A DNA stretch of 64,000 bases from an uncultured Ruegeria sp. (GCF_947497005.1 NZ_CANMFF010000003.1:248001-312000); one strand, 5' to 3'. Numbered from the stretch's first letter, positions 1 to 9,436 are shown. Numbers and translations are program-made. The notes: generated by a model not told the origin, from the letters alone.

Positions 1-929
1 ACATAAAGATACATGAATCCAGTCGAGGACCCGGCTGAGGAATAGGCTCCACCAGCGTATTCCAGCCTGTCAAATCGAACACCAGCTTCCTCCATCGCCT
101 CGCGATGCGCGGTCTGTTCGGGTGTTTCGCCCGGATCAATCATTCCGGCAATGGCTTCCCATAGCCAAGGTTCAGGATCGTTGATCAGAAAAACAGGCGG
201 TCTGAACTGCTCGACCACAAGCACGGTATCGCGGACAGGGTCATATGGCAGTACTGAGACGGCACTGCCCTGCAGCAAGCCTGCTCGGCGCAGAACCGGC
301 CCCATGCTGCCGTCATGTTGCCGGTGTTGAAGATCGATTTCCTCCATCCCGAAGTAATCCACGTAGACCCGATCATGTCGATGCACGATCACATCCTTGG
401 TCACGTCCCGAGGATCTCCGGTTCGACGCTGCCCGGCCAAAACTTTCGCCCAGGCGCGGGTTTGAATGGGGCGCACGCTGCGCGCCATGGTCTGAGGATC
501 GATTTTACCGAAATAGGCCATCTCTTCCTCTGCGGCGAGCGTTGTGAGCTCTCCCAGTTTGTCCGCCCAATCCTGCAGCGACCACAAATCCCCCGGTTGC
601 CAAACACCGGGGGCCGGGAAAAAGACCTGTGCCCCGGCTTCGCTTCCGTCTTCCAGTAGGACCTTCAGAGGCTTCAGATCATAGTCGAAAGACCCTTCAT
701 AGTAAGCCAGTCTGGCCAAGTCATCAGGTGACAGTCCTTGCGACAACAAGCCTACGGTTTTGGCACCTTTCGCTGGCAGGATCATAGGAAAATCCTGCCC
801 TCGTACCGCGTGAACCGCGTGGTCACGCAGGATGGCTGTCTGAGCATCGGTTTCTCTCAGCGGACGGCCCAAAACGCTTTCCAACAGCGGCAGGTGCCGC
901 AGCGTTCCATAGAAGAACAATTCAGACAA
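1..929 (-). CDS. trgB: TrgB-like GGCT/Nudix two-domain hydrolase (3' end cut by window)
   Basis: About 309 residues are visible; the stop lies beyond base 1. The N-terminus (SELFFYGTLRHLPLLESVLG) is the start of a gamma-glutamylcyclotransferase/AIG2-like domain (YGTLR motif). The C-terminal part carries a complete Nudix box, starting GMIDPGE and followed by REAMEEAGV, matching GX5EX7REUXEEXGU, so it should hydrolyse a nucleoside-diphosphate derivative such as ADP-ribose. This two-domain order, next to trgA, is that of TrgB from the Rhodobacter sphaeroides tellurite-resistance locus. The start is inferred as TTG at 929, preceded by an AAGAGAG ribosome-binding sequence; no ATG fits. The real cellular substrate is unknown. 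It is the last visible gene of a minus-strand run phrB-cfa-trgA-trgB. Confidence 0.85.
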   Translation of the reverse strand, partial: MSELFFYGTLRHLPLLESVLGRPLRETDAQTAILRDHAVHAVRGQDFPMILPAKGAKTVGLLSQGLSPDDLARLAYYEGSFDYDLKPLKVLLEDGSEAGAQVFFPAPGVWQPGDLWSLQDWADKLGELTTLAAEEEMAYFGKIDPQTMARSVRPIQTRAWAKVLAGQRRTGDPRDVTKDVIVHRHDRVYVDYFGMEEIDLQHRQHDGSMGPVLRRAGLLQGSAVSVLPYDPVRDTVLVVEQFRPPVFLINDPEPWLWEAIAGMIDPGETPEQTAHREAMEEAGVRFDRLEYAGGAYSSAGSSTGFMYLY

Positions 930-956
930 AATCGATCTCTCTTGTAAGAAAACGGT

Positions 957-1397
957 TCAGCGCCATTGGCGTTTGGCCTGCTCTGTGGCCAGCCCCGCGA
1001 CTATTGAACCAATGGCGAAAGTAATCAGAATCTCGGGATAGATCAGTTGTTTACCATATTCTATCCCGATCTGGAAAATGGCCATAACCGCTTCAAACGG
1101 ACCGCCGTAGCGGTTGCGCATGGCAAGTCGGAACATCTCGTAACAGCCTTGGACAAACAAAGCCCAGAAGATGAGAGAGGCAACACCTGTCAGACCATTG
1201 TTGATCCCAGCAGTCCAGCCGCGCCCGGCACGCTTGCCCATAATTTTCCAGCCACAGATCGCGCCAAGGGCCATATTGACCAGGGTAAAGTAGCCATAGT
1301 CCTTACCTTCTTCGCCGTTTTCGATAACCATGCTCGAAACGATAAAAGCCAGCACGACAAGGCAAACAGCGGCTACAAGACGCGAGGCAGTGGGCAT
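957..1397 (-). CDS. trgA: TrgA family tellurite-resistance membrane protein
   Basis: A 146-residue integral membrane protein with about four hydrophobic segments (roughly residues 5-22, 37-50, 70-90 and 110-135). Its pattern (LVNMALGAICGWKIMG, then GRGWTAGINNGLTG) is typical of the TrgA family first seen in the Rhodobacter sphaeroides trgAB locus. It lies 27 bases upstream of trgB on the same strand, so the two are probably co-transcribed. The mechanism by which TrgA contributes to tellurite tolerance is not known. The assignment rests on family resemblance plus the trgB neighbour. Confidence 0.85.
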   Translation of the reverse strand: MPTASRLVAAVCLVVLAFIVSSMVIENGEEGKDYGYFTLVNMALGAICGWKIMGKRAGRGWTAGINNGLTGVASLIFWALFVQGCYEMFRLAMRNRYGGPFEAVMAIFQIGIEYGKQLIYPEILITFAIGSIVAGLATEQAKRQWR

Positions 1398-1412
1398 AGG
1401 ACAGTCCGTGAA

Positions 1413-2621
1413 TTAACTTCGTTTCGCTATTGTGATCTGTGTCACATCGCAATTGCCCGTGTCAAAGGCTGCGCCACATGCGGTCAAATAATAATTCCAC
1501 ATGCGGCGAAAACGCTCATCAAACCCCATGTCCGAGATTTGATCCCACTTGGCGTTGAATGTCTCGTACCAGCGGCGCAAAGTCAAGTCGTAGCTCTTCC
1601 CGAACTCTTTCGAGTGAACAACGGTCAGCCCAGCTTGTTCAATCTGCTGACGTAGAATTGTCGGCGACGGAAGCATCCCGCCAGGAAAGATGTATTTCTG
1701 AATGAAATCAACGCCGTTCTTGTAAAAGTCCCAGCGATGATCACCGACCGTAATAATTTGCAAAGTCGCCTGAGCACCGGGCCTCAGCCGCTCACGAACA
1801 GTTTCAAAATAGACTGGCCAATATTTTTGACCCACCGCCTCGAACATCTCGATGGATGCAATGCCGTCATAAATCCCGCGTTCGTCCCGATAATCTTGCA
1901 ACTTAAACTCGACCTGATCAGATAATCCTGCCTTTTCAATACGTTCATTTGCGTATTTAAACTGTTCCTGACTGATGGTCAGTCCGGTTACGCGCAAGCC
2001 TCGTTCTTTTGCAGCATATTCCGCAAACCCGCCCCAGCCACATCCGATCTCCAGAACATGGTCACCTGGTTTGGCACCCATCTCATCCACAAGGCTAGCG
2101 TATTTGACCGTCTGTGCCTTCTCCAGGCTTTCTTGCCCGGATTCAAAAATGGCACTTGAATAGGTCATCGTATCGTCCAGCCAAGAACTGTAGAATTCAT
2201 TTCCCAGATCATAGTGATACGAGATATTTTTCTTTGCTTGTATCTTGTTGTTTCTATGCAACCAGAACCGCAACCTTTCGTAGGCCTGAACAAGAAACTG
2301 GCCCGTAAACCCGTCATAAACGGCCTCCGTCCCAAGATGTACCAGATCCATGAAGGACCTCAGATCAGGGGTGCTCCAATGACCGTCCAGATAAGCATCC
2401 GAAAAACCAAGTTCGCCTTCGCGGATCAGGCGTGCAAACACGTCATCGTCGTGAATATCGATCTGAGCAACCGGTCCTGCCTTTGTACCTTCGGCGCGAA
2501 ACGTGCGACCATCGGGTAGTTTGATATCCAGACGCCCAGATTCCATCCGGGTCAGCATTTTGAAAACTTGTGCAAAGTATCTGGGCAGATCATTCTGCCC
2601 CTCAGTCGTCGTCAGGATCAT
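1413..2621 (-). CDS. cfa: Cyclopropane-fatty-acyl-phospholipid synthase family SAM methyltransferase
   Basis: A 402-residue protein in the CFA synthase family, which transfers a methylene group from S-adenosylmethionine to the double bond of membrane phospholipid acyl chains. The SAM motif VLEIGCGWGGFAEYAA is present, preceded by the family signature NISYHYDLGNEFYSSWLD and followed by SIEMFEAVG. I chose the ATG at 2621 because AGGGGAG lies just upstream; the reading frame extends 19 residues further but without a ribosome-binding site. It sits about 70 bases downstream of the photolyase gene, in the same direction. In Rhodobacter sphaeroides a CFA-like gene and a photolyase both belong to the RpoE singlet-oxygen regulon, so co-regulation here is a reasonable inference. 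A related modification such as furan-fatty-acid synthesis cannot be excluded. Confidence 0.85.
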   Translation of the reverse strand: MILTTTEGQNDLPRYFAQVFKMLTRMESGRLDIKLPDGRTFRAEGTKAGPVAQIDIHDDDVFARLIREGELGFSDAYLDGHWSTPDLRSFMDLVHLGTEAVYDGFTGQFLVQAYERLRFWLHRNNKIQAKKNISYHYDLGNEFYSSWLDDTMTYSSAIFESGQESLEKAQTVKYASLVDEMGAKPGDHVLEIGCGWGGFAEYAAKERGLRVTGLTISQEQFKYANERIEKAGLSDQVEFKLQDYRDERGIYDGIASIEMFEAVGQKYWPVYFETVRERLRPGAQATLQIITVGDHRWDFYKNGVDFIQKYIFPGGMLPSPTILRQQIEQAGLTVVHSKEFGKSYDLTLRRWYETFNAKWDQISDMGFDERFRRMWNYYLTACGAAFDTGNCDVTQITIAKRS

Positions 2622-2690
2622 CCGCTCTCCCCTCTGCGGTATATGTATAAAGCTAGGTCGCGATTTTGTTTCTGGCAAGTTTTCAGTTCC

Positions 2691-4115
2691 TTAGGGGGAT
2701 TTTCGGCTTTCATATGCTCGCAACGCACGGTTCCGTCCTTCGAGCAATTCAGTGACCGGCTTTGGGTAGGCCGCATCCGGGCACAGACCCCAGGATCGTG
2801 GGACTGCATCGAAGTATGAAAGGGCCGTTTTGCTGGGTTCTGCATGTCCTTCAGCGATCCAGCGACGCACATAGACCCCGTCCGGATCGAACTTCTCGGC
2901 TTGTGTCTGAGGATTGAAAACCCGAAAAAACGGCGCCGCATCAGGTCCAGAACCCGCCACCCATTGCCAGCCCATGGCATTACAGGCCGGATCCCAGTCA
3001 ATCAGACAATCCCCGAACCAGTCCATCCCTATTTTCCAGTGAGTCATCAAATGCTTGGTCAGATAACTCGCGGCTATCATTCGGGACCTGTTGTGCATCC
3101 GACCTGTCACGTACATTTGCCGCAAACCGGCATCGACAACAGGGATTCCAGTTCTGGCCTGCTGCCAGGAGACAACCTCAGGATGGTCTGGAACCGTATT
3201 CCAGGGAAAACTGTCCCAATCCGGTTTCCAGTTGGCTGTCAACAATTGGGGCGTGTGAAACATCAGGTGATAGGCAAACTCACGCCAGACAAGCTGGCGT
3301 AAAAAGGCTTCGGTTCCCGGAGTTCCCGTCAACGCAGCCCTTTGGACCATGTGCCAGACAGTGCGCGGCCCGATCTCACCCAATGAGAGGTATTCTGACA
3401 GGTTTGACGTTCCTTCGTGATCGAGCCGGTCCCGATGGCTGGAATATTGGGAAACCCGACCGAGAAACTCTTCCAGATGATCCAGAGCGGCCCGCTCACC
3501 AGGTTGAACATGCCCGCGCATAACACTCGCGCCTCTGTTCATTGCATCCGCCATCCGCCAAGTGCTCAATTCAACTGAGGCGGGCCATGAATTCGGCGCC
3601 CGCAAGTGCGAGATCGGAGCTTGGGGAGATGATACGTCCCGCCCCTGAACTGCACGCCACATGGGCGTAAAGACGCGAAACGGATATCCTGCCTTGGTTG
3701 CAACAGTCCAAGGTTCGAACAGCAAATGCCCGCCAAAGGATTGCGCCGAAACGCCCTCATTCTTCAGAACAGACTTGATCTTGTTGTCACGTTCAATCGA
3801 GTCAGGATCATAGGCGCGGGACCAGAATACCGTGGTTGCCCCGGTCTCAGTCGCAATTTGTTGCAACTGTTCCAACGCATCACCACATCGACAGATCAGC
3901 CGACTGCCCATATTAGCCAGTGACGCTCTAAAAACCTCTAGTGCCAGCCCCAGACGCCACTTCGGGGCCGCACCAAGCTGGTGCACCAAATCATCGTGAA
4001 TAAAGACCGGTATGACCGGGCGACCGCTCTCAACGGCTGTGGTTAACGCCGGATGGTCCGAAAGACGCAGATCCCGCCGGAACCACATAATAATCGGAGA
4101 CTGCTCTTGCACCAT
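2691..4115 (-). CDS. phrB: Deoxyribodipyrimidine photolyase (class I CPD type)
   Basis: A 474-residue flavoprotein that uses light to split pyrimidine dimers. The N-terminal alpha/beta antenna domain begins IIMWFRRDLRLSDHPAL. The FAD-binding helical domain has the family hallmarks EGTSNLSEYLSLGEIGPR, FLRQLVWREFAYHLM, MHNRSRMIAASYLTKHL, and DCLIDWDPACNAMGWQWVAG, including the tryptophan-rich C-terminal region. Length matches class I photolyases. A GTG two codons upstream (4121) is an alternative start. The gene is the first of a minus-strand cluster with cfa and trgAB; a possible ECF-type promoter lies at 4137-4166. Confidence 0.92.
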   Translation of the reverse strand: MVQEQSPIIMWFRRDLRLSDHPALTTAVESGRPVIPVFIHDDLVHQLGAAPKWRLGLALEVFRASLANMGSRLICRCGDALEQLQQIATETGATTVFWSRAYDPDSIERDNKIKSVLKNEGVSAQSFGGHLLFEPWTVATKAGYPFRVFTPMWRAVQGRDVSSPQAPISHLRAPNSWPASVELSTWRMADAMNRGASVMRGHVQPGERAALDHLEEFLGRVSQYSSHRDRLDHEGTSNLSEYLSLGEIGPRTVWHMVQRAALTGTPGTEAFLRQLVWREFAYHLMFHTPQLLTANWKPDWDSFPWNTVPDHPEVVSWQQARTGIPVVDAGLRQMYVTGRMHNRSRMIAASYLTKHLMTHWKIGMDWFGDCLIDWDPACNAMGWQWVAGSGPDAAPFFRVFNPQTQAEKFDPDGVYVRRWIAEGHAEPSKTALSYFDAVPRSWGLCPDAAYPKPVTELLEGRNRALRAYESRKSP

Positions 4116-4136
4116 ATCCACCCAGAGGTTTTCTTG

Positions 4137-4166
4137 GTTCTACGAACCCGGGCGGATAGTGGATCA
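4137..4166 (-). promoter_or_regulatory. Possible RpoE/ECF-type promoter upstream of the photolyase gene
   Basis: Read on the minus strand, TGATCC (4166-4161) is followed after 18 bases by TAGAAC (4142-4137). The Rhodobacter RpoE (singlet-oxygen) promoter is, from memory, TGATC and TAAGA about 18 bases apart. The -35 matches exactly; the -10 is one base off. It would start RNA about 15 bases before the photolyase ATG. The -35 overlaps the stop codon of the aminotransferase gene upstream. Confidence 0.35.
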
Positions 4167-5390
4167 CAAAACGCGCTCAAGAGCCTCTAAAAGCTGATCA
4201 ATTTCTTGTTGCGAGGTATAGTGGGTAAAGCTGACCCGCAAAACACCCTGATCCGGATCAACTCCCATTGCCTTCAATGGGCGCACTGCATAGAAATCTC
4301 CGCCCCCCGCCATAACACTGTATTGCGTCAGTTCCGCTGCAACAGCTTCAGCCGGACGGTTTAACGAAAGCGCAACGGTCGGGGCGCGTCGGTTGGCGTC
4401 GGAAGTGCCGATCACTCTCACAGCGTTACGATCCTTTACTGCATCCAGAACCGGTTGCAGCAGCGATACTTCATGCGACCGCATCAGATCGTGGACAAAA
4501 GCGCCCTTCTCTGCCGCGTCTGACGCAGGACCGCCATGATGGGCACACAGCAGATCAACATAGTCCGCCATGCCTGCACTGGCCGCGATCTGTGCGTGAT
4601 CCGGACCCGCAGGAGTGAACCGTTTATACAGGACGTCGCCGTTGAAATAATGCGCCTGATTGGGCAACAACTCTCCCAGCGTGCGGCGAATGACCATGCA
4701 TCCCTGATGTGGACCGTATGTTTTATAGGCTGAAAACAGATATATATCTGGCCCGAGATCACCCACATTCGGAAATCCGTGCGGGGCGTATGACACGCCG
4801 TCCACGCATACAAACGCACCCGCCGCATGCGCAATGGCAGTAATCTCTGTCACTGGATTGATCTCACCAACGACATTTGAACAATGCGGGAAACAGACCA
4901 GACGCACTTTTTCGTCCAACATGTTCTCCAGGTCTTGCGGGTTGAGCGATCCTGTTTCCGGATCGATCTGCCATTCCCGCACCTCGATCCCGGCCTCGGA
5001 TAAACGGCGCCACGGGCCGGAATTGGCCTCGTGATCCTGATTGGTCACGACGATTGCTTCGCCGGGTTGCATCCATTGCCGGAAAGCCTGCGCCAGAACA
5101 TAGGTGTTCTGCGTGGTTGAAGGACCAAAGCTCAGTTCATCGGTATCAACGCCCAGAATGGCCGCCATACGCGTACGCGCTTCGTCCATTTCGTCGCCTG
5201 CCAGACGGCTGGTCTCGTACGGGGCATAGGGCTGAACCTTGCGCTGCGTGTAGAACCGTGTCAGCCGGTCAATCACCGGCTTGCAGGTATAAGAACCACC
5301 CGCGTTTTCAAAAAAAGCCTGACCTTGCAGGCTGGGTTCGGAAAAGGCCGGGAATTGCGCCCGTACGAAATCGATATCCAGAGAGCTCAT
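4164..5390 (-). CDS. Class V aminotransferase-fold PLP enzyme (cysteine desulfurase-like)
   Basis: A 408-residue PLP-dependent enzyme of the class V (NifS/Csd/selenocysteine lyase) fold. Recognisable features are FENAGGSYTCKPVIDRL near the N-terminus, the PLP-contacting stretch DHEANSGPWRR, the aspartate in FVCVDGVSYAPHG, and the Schiff-base lysine in YLFSAYKTYGPHQG. I see no clear active-site cysteine loop of the NifS type, so the substrate cannot be assigned. The start is supported by AAGGAG nine bases upstream. The gene stands alone between pyrH and the photolyase, behind a long structured leader (5410-5552), which suggests control by RNA structure. Confidence 0.85.
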   Translation of the reverse strand: MSSLDIDFVRAQFPAFSEPSLQGQAFFENAGGSYTCKPVIDRLTRFYTQRKVQPYAPYETSRLAGDEMDEARTRMAAILGVDTDELSFGPSTTQNTYVLAQAFRQWMQPGEAIVVTNQDHEANSGPWRRLSEAGIEVREWQIDPETGSLNPQDLENMLDEKVRLVCFPHCSNVVGEINPVTEITAIAHAAGAFVCVDGVSYAPHGFPNVGDLGPDIYLFSAYKTYGPHQGCMVIRRTLGELLPNQAHYFNGDVLYKRFTPAGPDHAQIAASAGMADYVDLLCAHHGGPASDAAEKGAFVHDLMRSHEVSLLQPVLDAVKDRNAVRVIGTSDANRRAPTVALSLNRPAEAVAAELTQYSVMAGGGDFYAVRPLKAMGVDPDQGVLRVSFTHYTSQQEIDQLLEALERVL

Positions 5391-5409
5391 GCCTCATCGC
5401 TCCTTAGTT

Positions 5410-5552
5410 TTGCATTCAGATCAATGAGATGCCCGCGCATGTTTCCGCACACCTCAGAAATCATGGCAGGTCTTCCAGCCCGGCCTGTGCTTGCGCCTCA
5501 GGGCAGCAAAACACGGGGCAGCCCTTCGCCGTAGAAGGACACCGATACTTAG
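5410..5552 (-). ncRNA. Structured 5' leader, cobalamin-riboswitch-like (candidate)
   Basis: Upstream of the class V aminotransferase, read on the minus strand, are in order: a CCTTC/GAAGG hairpin (5538-5523), then GCTGCCCCG (5522-5514), then GGAAGACCTGCC (5476-5465), then a TGAGGTG/CATCTCA hairpin (about 5456-5425). GCTGCCCC directly after a hairpin, and GGA-GACCTGCC near the 3' end, are recurrent features of cobalamin riboswitches. The usual AACAGGGAA block is not evident, so this would be a variant or a different RNA class. A covariance-model search is needed to settle it. Confidence 0.35.
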
Positions 5553-5575
5553 ACAGCGTCGTCCTTGACCGTCAA
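5546..5575 (-). promoter_or_regulatory. Possible sigma-70-type promoter for the leader and aminotransferase
   Basis: On the minus strand TTGACG (5575-5570) is followed after 18 bases by TAAGTA (5551-5546). It overlaps the T-rich tail of the pyrH terminator and would begin transcription near 5540, just before the CCTTC/GAAGG hairpin. Confidence 0.4.
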
Positions 5576-5578
5576 GCA

Positions 5579-5603
5579 AAAGCCCCGACTTGATGCCGGG
5601 GCT
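5579..5603 (-). terminator. Rho-independent terminator after pyrH
   Basis: Read on the minus strand, AGCCCCG and CGGGGCT pair around a nine-base loop and are followed by TTTTGCTT. It lies about 40 bases past the pyrH stop and separates pyrH from the aminotransferase gene. Confidence 0.8.
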
Positions 5604-5641
5604 CCGAAAGCTAGCAGATTTGTCAGACGCTTGCTGAGACT

Positions 5642-6394
5642 TTATCCTTGAACCTTGGTATAAGTCCCTTCCCCCGCAAGAATACCACGAAACCCGCCCG
5701 GCTCGTCCAGACCAAAGACAATCAGCGGCAAATTATTGTCGCGCGCCAAAGCGATGGCCGAGGCATCCATGACTCGCAGTCGTTTGGCCAGCACGTCGTC
5801 ATAAGAGACAGTGTCATAACGCACGGCGTCGGCATGTTCCGCGGGGTCTTTGTCATAAACGCCATCAACGCCGTTCTTGCCCATGAAAATCGCTTCACAC
5901 GCCATTTCATTGGCACGCAATGTGGCAGCCGTATCTGTAGTGAAATACGGGTTCCCGGTTCCCGCAGCAAAAATACAGACCCGCTTTTTCTCAAGGTGCC
6001 GCACGGCCCGACGACGAATATAAGGCTCGCACACTTCGTCCATGCGGATGGCCGAGATTACGCGGGTGAATACCCCGATCTCTTCCAGCGCAGACTGCAT
6101 CCCCAGCGCATTCATCACTGTGGCCAGCATGCCCATATAGTCCGCTGTGGTCCGTTCCATACCCTGTGCCGATCCGCTCAGGCCCCGGAAAATGTTGCCG
6201 CCGCCGATAACCATGCAAATCTCAACGCCCAGATCGTGAACCGATTTCACCTCTTGTGCGATGCGTTGAACGGTGGGCGGGTGCAGGCCGAATCCTTGAT
6301 CCCCCATCAACGCCTCGCCCGAGATCTTCAACATGACCCGTTTATAAGTGGTTTTAGGGGCATTGGCAGTTTCAGAAGACGGGGAAAGGCTCAT
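5642..6394 (-). CDS. pyrH: UMP kinase
   Basis: A 250-residue amino-acid-kinase-fold enzyme that phosphorylates UMP to UDP in pyrimidine nucleotide synthesis. The start [20 protein letters not shown], the glycine loop [11 protein letters not shown] and the nucleotide-site stretch [17 protein letters not shown] are all present, with the family-typical length. GGAG lies upstream of the ATG. It is often next to tsf and frr, but here it stands alone: a terminator follows it and miaA diverges from it, so the promoter must lie in the roughly 100 bases between them. Confidence 0.96.
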   Translation of the reverse strand: MSLSPSSETANAPKTTYKRVMLKISGEALMGDQGFGLHPPTVQRIAQEVKSVHDLGVEICMVIGGGNIFRGLSGSAQGMERTTADYMGMLATVMNALGMQSALEEIGVFTRVISAIRMDEVCEPYIRRRAVRHLEKKRVCIFAAGTGNPYFTTDTAATLRANEMACEAIFMGKNGVDGVYDKDPAEHADAVRYDTVSYDDVLAKRLRVMDASAIALARDNNLPLIVFGLDEPGGFRGILAGEGTYTKVQG

Positions 6395-6491
6395 GTTGCG
6401 CTCCGGGCTGGCACGGGGTTAATTTCCGGCGCAAAATGAAGCAAAAGCTCCGCAGGTTCAATGCGGTTGATGAGGATTGAGACAACCGCAT

Positions 6492-7385
6492 ATGACCAGG
6501 CGATCGACAAACCAGTTTTTCCGGCAATTGCCGCCCATTCCTGATGACCAACCGGTCCTGATTGCGGGACCGACGGCATCCGGGAAATCGGCGCTGGCAC
6601 TGGAGATCGCCGAGCGGCATGGCGGAGTAATCGTCAATGCTGATGCAAGTCAGGTTTATGATTGCTGGCGCGTCATCTCAGCCCGACCATCGACCGAGGA
6701 AGAAACCCGCGCGCCTCATCTATTGTACGGGCACGTCGCCTATGATCAGGATTACTCGACTGGTCACTGGCTGCGCGAAGCCGTGCCCCTGCTCGCAGGC
6801 GATCAACGCCCGATCATCGTTGGCGGAACGGGCCTGTATTTCACTGCCCTGACAGAAGGCATGGCCCAGATTCCGGCCACTCCACCTGCAGTTCGGGCCG
6901 AGGCTGATCAGATGCCCATGGCCGAACTTCTGGCGGGTGTCGATGCACAGACGCTTGCAGGGCTGGACAGACAGAACCGTGCGCGCGTGCAACGCGCCTG
7001 GGAAGTACAGCGCGCCACCGGTCGCAGCCTGCTCGCATGGCAGGCCGACACACCCCGGCCGGTCTTACAGATAAGCGACACGGTTCCCATCGTTTTTGAC
7101 GTTGATAAAGCATGGCTATTAGACAGGATTGAACGTCGTTTCGATCAGATGCTCGAACAAGGTGCAATTGAGGAGGTACGCGCCATGCAGGACCGCTTCG
7201 ATCCCACTCTTCCAGCCTGTAAGGCCATAGGTGTATCCGAACTCAGGGCCTATCTGGATGGTTCAATGACTTTGGATCAGGCCCGGGACCGCGCGACGAT
7301 TTCGACCAGGCAGTTCGCCAAGCGTCAACGCACCTGGTTCCGCGCCCGTATGAAAACCTGGAATCACCTCGACTTCTCAAAGTGA
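6492..7385 (+). CDS. miaA: tRNA dimethylallyltransferase
   Basis: A 297-residue enzyme that prenylates adenosine-37 of tRNAs reading UNN codons. The P-loop [14 protein letters not shown] is close to the N-terminus, followed by [12 protein letters not shown], the substrate stretch [15 protein letters not shown] and the C-terminal [13 protein letters not shown] motif. I chose ATG at 6492; a TTG at 6477 would add five residues but sits almost directly on the GAGGA sequence. It is transcribed divergently from pyrH. Confidence 0.95.
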   Translation: MTRRSTNQFFRQLPPIPDDQPVLIAGPTASGKSALALEIAERHGGVIVNADASQVYDCWRVISARPSTEEETRAPHLLYGHVAYDQDYSTGHWLREAVPLLAGDQRPIIVGGTGLYFTALTEGMAQIPATPPAVRAEADQMPMAELLAGVDAQTLAGLDRQNRARVQRAWEVQRATGRSLLAWQADTPRPVLQISDTVPIVFDVDKAWLLDRIERRFDQMLEQGAIEEVRAMQDRFDPTLPACKAIGVSELRAYLDGSMTLDQARDRATISTRQFAKRQRTWFRARMKTWNHLDFSK

Positions 7386-7727
7386 TACTTGGCATCTTTG
7401 AACTTACAGATCAAAACAGCGATCAAGTCTCAAAATTTAATGAAATGCAGTGAATTTCCTTAACAATCCGAGAAAACAATGTGGATCTCGGAACCGATCA
7501 GAGCTGCGTGAAGAAAAACAACACGTGATTTCAACAATGCGCGAATGTCGTTTTTGTACCTCGAATGACGATTTCGAACATTGACCTTAAACGAAAACTG
7601 GTGCCGAATAACGACATGGGGATGTACAGAGTCCAAAAACCAAAATCCTTCACTCTGGCGACTGTGAAAAACCGGGTCGCGTAGAGCCATATTCAATCAA
7701 CAAAATCAGTGTCACAGGGAGACATCC
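7386..7727 (+). other. Gene-free interval between miaA and the ABC transporter operon
   Basis: This AT-richer stretch contains no reading frame with a convincing ribosome-binding site or recognisable product, and no clear terminator for miaA. It presumably carries the promoter and control sites of the downstream ABC importer. A 78-codon frame on the minus strand (7460-7696) looks like chance. Confidence 0.6.
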
Positions 7728-9392
7728 ATGACGAATACCGTATCCACCGAAGACAAGGTGCACTGGGCGGCCGAGATGCACGCTCAGGAATACCGCGACG
7801 GCAAGCTAAGCCGGCGGGAATTCATGACGCGCGCAACCGGTCTTGGGGTTACAGCCGCCGTAGCTTACAGCATGATCGGCTTGCCGACGCCTGCTGTGGC
7901 AGAGGGGGCAAAGCAAGAGGGTGGCACGCTGCGCGTGCAGCAGGAAGTGCGCGCCCTCAAAGACCCCCGTACTTATGACTGGTCGCAGATCGCAAACGTA
8001 TCGCGCGGCACGCTGGAATATCTGGTCGAGTACAACTCGGACGGCTCGTTCCGCGGCATGTTGCTTGAAAGCTGGGAAGTCAACGACGACGCGACTGTTT
8101 ACACTCTGAATGTCCGCCCGGGCGTCAAGTGGAACAATGGCGACGATTTCACGGCCGACGACGTTGCCCGCAACATCGCACGCTGGTGCGACAAATCCTC
8201 GGAAACCAACTCGATGGCAGGTCGCTTTGCGACCCTGATCGACGCAGACTCGGGTCAGGCCGGTGAAGGCGTCATCGAAGTTGTCGACGCAACCACGGTC
8301 AAGCTGAACCTGCCGAAGCCGGATATCACCCTAATCCCGGGTATGGCCGATTATCCGGGCGCGATTGTTCACAGCTCATTCAGCGAGACAGATCTTCTGA
8401 ACAACGTGGGAACCGGACCCTATCTTATGGAAGAACTGGAGGTCGGCGTAAAAGCCGTTCTGGTTCGCAACCCGGATCACACCTGGTGGGGTGAGGAAGT
8501 TTATGGCCGCCCTGCCCTGGATCGTATCGAATACATCGACTACGGAACCGACCCGTCTGCCTGGCTGGCAGCTCTGGAATCCGACGAAGTCGACATGCTC
8601 TATGAGTCGGTAGGTGAGTTCATCGATGTGATGGATGGGCTTGGCTACGCTAAGTCCGAAGTTGTGACTGCTGCAACAATCGTAATTCGCCCGAACCAGC
8701 TGGCCGATTTCGACGGTCAGAAGCCTTATGCAGACAAGCGTGTCCGTCAGGCAATTCAGATGGCAGTCGACAACGCCGTTTGTCTGGAACTGGGCTATGG
8801 CGGTCGTGGTGCCCCTGCGGAAAACCACCATGTGGCTCCGCTGCACCCGGAATATGCAGAGCTGCCCCCGCAGAAGGTCGACCCCGCAGCTGCCAAGGCG
8901 CTGATGGACGAGGCCGGGTTCGGTGATTTCGAACACGAGATCATCTCGATCGACGATGACTGGCGCCGCAACACCACCGACGCGGTGGCTGCGCAGCTGC
9001 GCGATGCCGGAATCAAGGTCAAGCGTACGGTTCTGCCGGGCAACACCTTCTGGAACGACTGGGCGAAATATCCGTTCAGCTCGACCAACTGGAACCCACG
9101 CCCGCTGGGTGTTCAGATCTGGGCGCTGGCCTACCGTTCGGGTGAAGCCTGGAACGAGTTCGGCTATGCAAGCCCTGAATTTGACGCCATTCTGGAAGAG
9201 GCACTGGCCATTGCTGACGCAGATGCGCGTCGCGAAGTCATGGCGCGTGGCGAAGCACTACTGCAAGAAGACGGGGTTACTATTCAGCCCTACTGGCGCT
9301 CGCTCTATCGCCACATGAAAGAGGGTCTTGTCGGGACCGACATGCACGTGACCTTCGAACACCACCACTACAAGTGGGGCTGGGCCGCCTAA
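7728..9392 (+). CDS. ABC importer, family-5 solute-binding protein (Tat-exported)
   Basis: A 554-residue periplasmic binding protein of the dipeptide/oligopeptide (SBP_bac_5) class. An extended N-terminus ends in a twin-arginine signal ([13 protein letters not shown], residues about 27-39) with cleavage near PAVAEG. The mature part has family marks: [33 protein letters not shown] and [24 protein letters not shown] precedes the ATG. It begins a four-gene operon with two permeases and a fused ATPase, so it delivers ligand to that transporter. The ligand (peptide, opine, glycoside or other) cannot be read from sequence. Confidence 0.92.
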   Translation: MTNTVSTEDKVHWAAEMHAQEYRDGKLSRREFMTRATGLGVTAAVAYSMIGLPTPAVAEGAKQEGGTLRVQQEVRALKDPRTYDWSQIANVSRGTLEYLVEYNSDGSFRGMLLESWEVNDDATVYTLNVRPGVKWNNGDDFTADDVARNIARWCDKSSETNSMAGRFATLIDADSGQAGEGVIEVVDATTVKLNLPKPDITLIPGMADYPGAIVHSSFSETDLLNNVGTGPYLMEELEVGVKAVLVRNPDHTWWGEEVYGRPALDRIEYIDYGTDPSAWLAALESDEVDMLYESVGEFIDVMDGLGYAKSEVVTAATIVIRPNQLADFDGQKPYADKRVRQAIQMAVDNAVCLELGYGGRGAPAENHHVAPLHPEYAELPPQKVDPAAAKALMDEAGFGDFEHEIISIDDDWRRNTTDAVAAQLRDAGIKVKRTVLPGNTFWNDWAKYPFSSTNWNPRPLGVQIWALAYRSGEAWNEFGYASPEFDAILEEALAIADADARREVMARGEALLQEDGVTIQPYWRSLYRHMKEGLVGTDMHVTFEHHHYKWGWAA

Positions 9393-9411
9393 GCTCTGCC
9401 AATGACACGCG

Positions 9412-9436
9412 AGGGGTGCCTGACACGGGCGCCCCT
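9412..9436 (+). terminator. Stem-loop between binding protein and permease genes
   Basis: AGGGGTGCC pairs with GGCGCCCCT around a seven-base loop, without a T run. It lies just after the binding-protein stop. In ABC operons such hairpins often stabilise or limit transcription past the binding-protein gene, giving more binding protein than permease; that role is inferred. Confidence 0.45.

Noticed and set aside
5410..5545. Signal recognition particle RNA
   Set aside because: The tight promoter-like start and length suggested it, but the invariant GGAAGGAAGCAGCC core is absent on both strands.
7460..7696. 78-codon minus-strand frame between miaA and the ABC operon
   Set aside because: Its product shows no recognisable domain or signal, is rich in H/R/F as expected from a chance frame, and no ribosome-binding site is evident.
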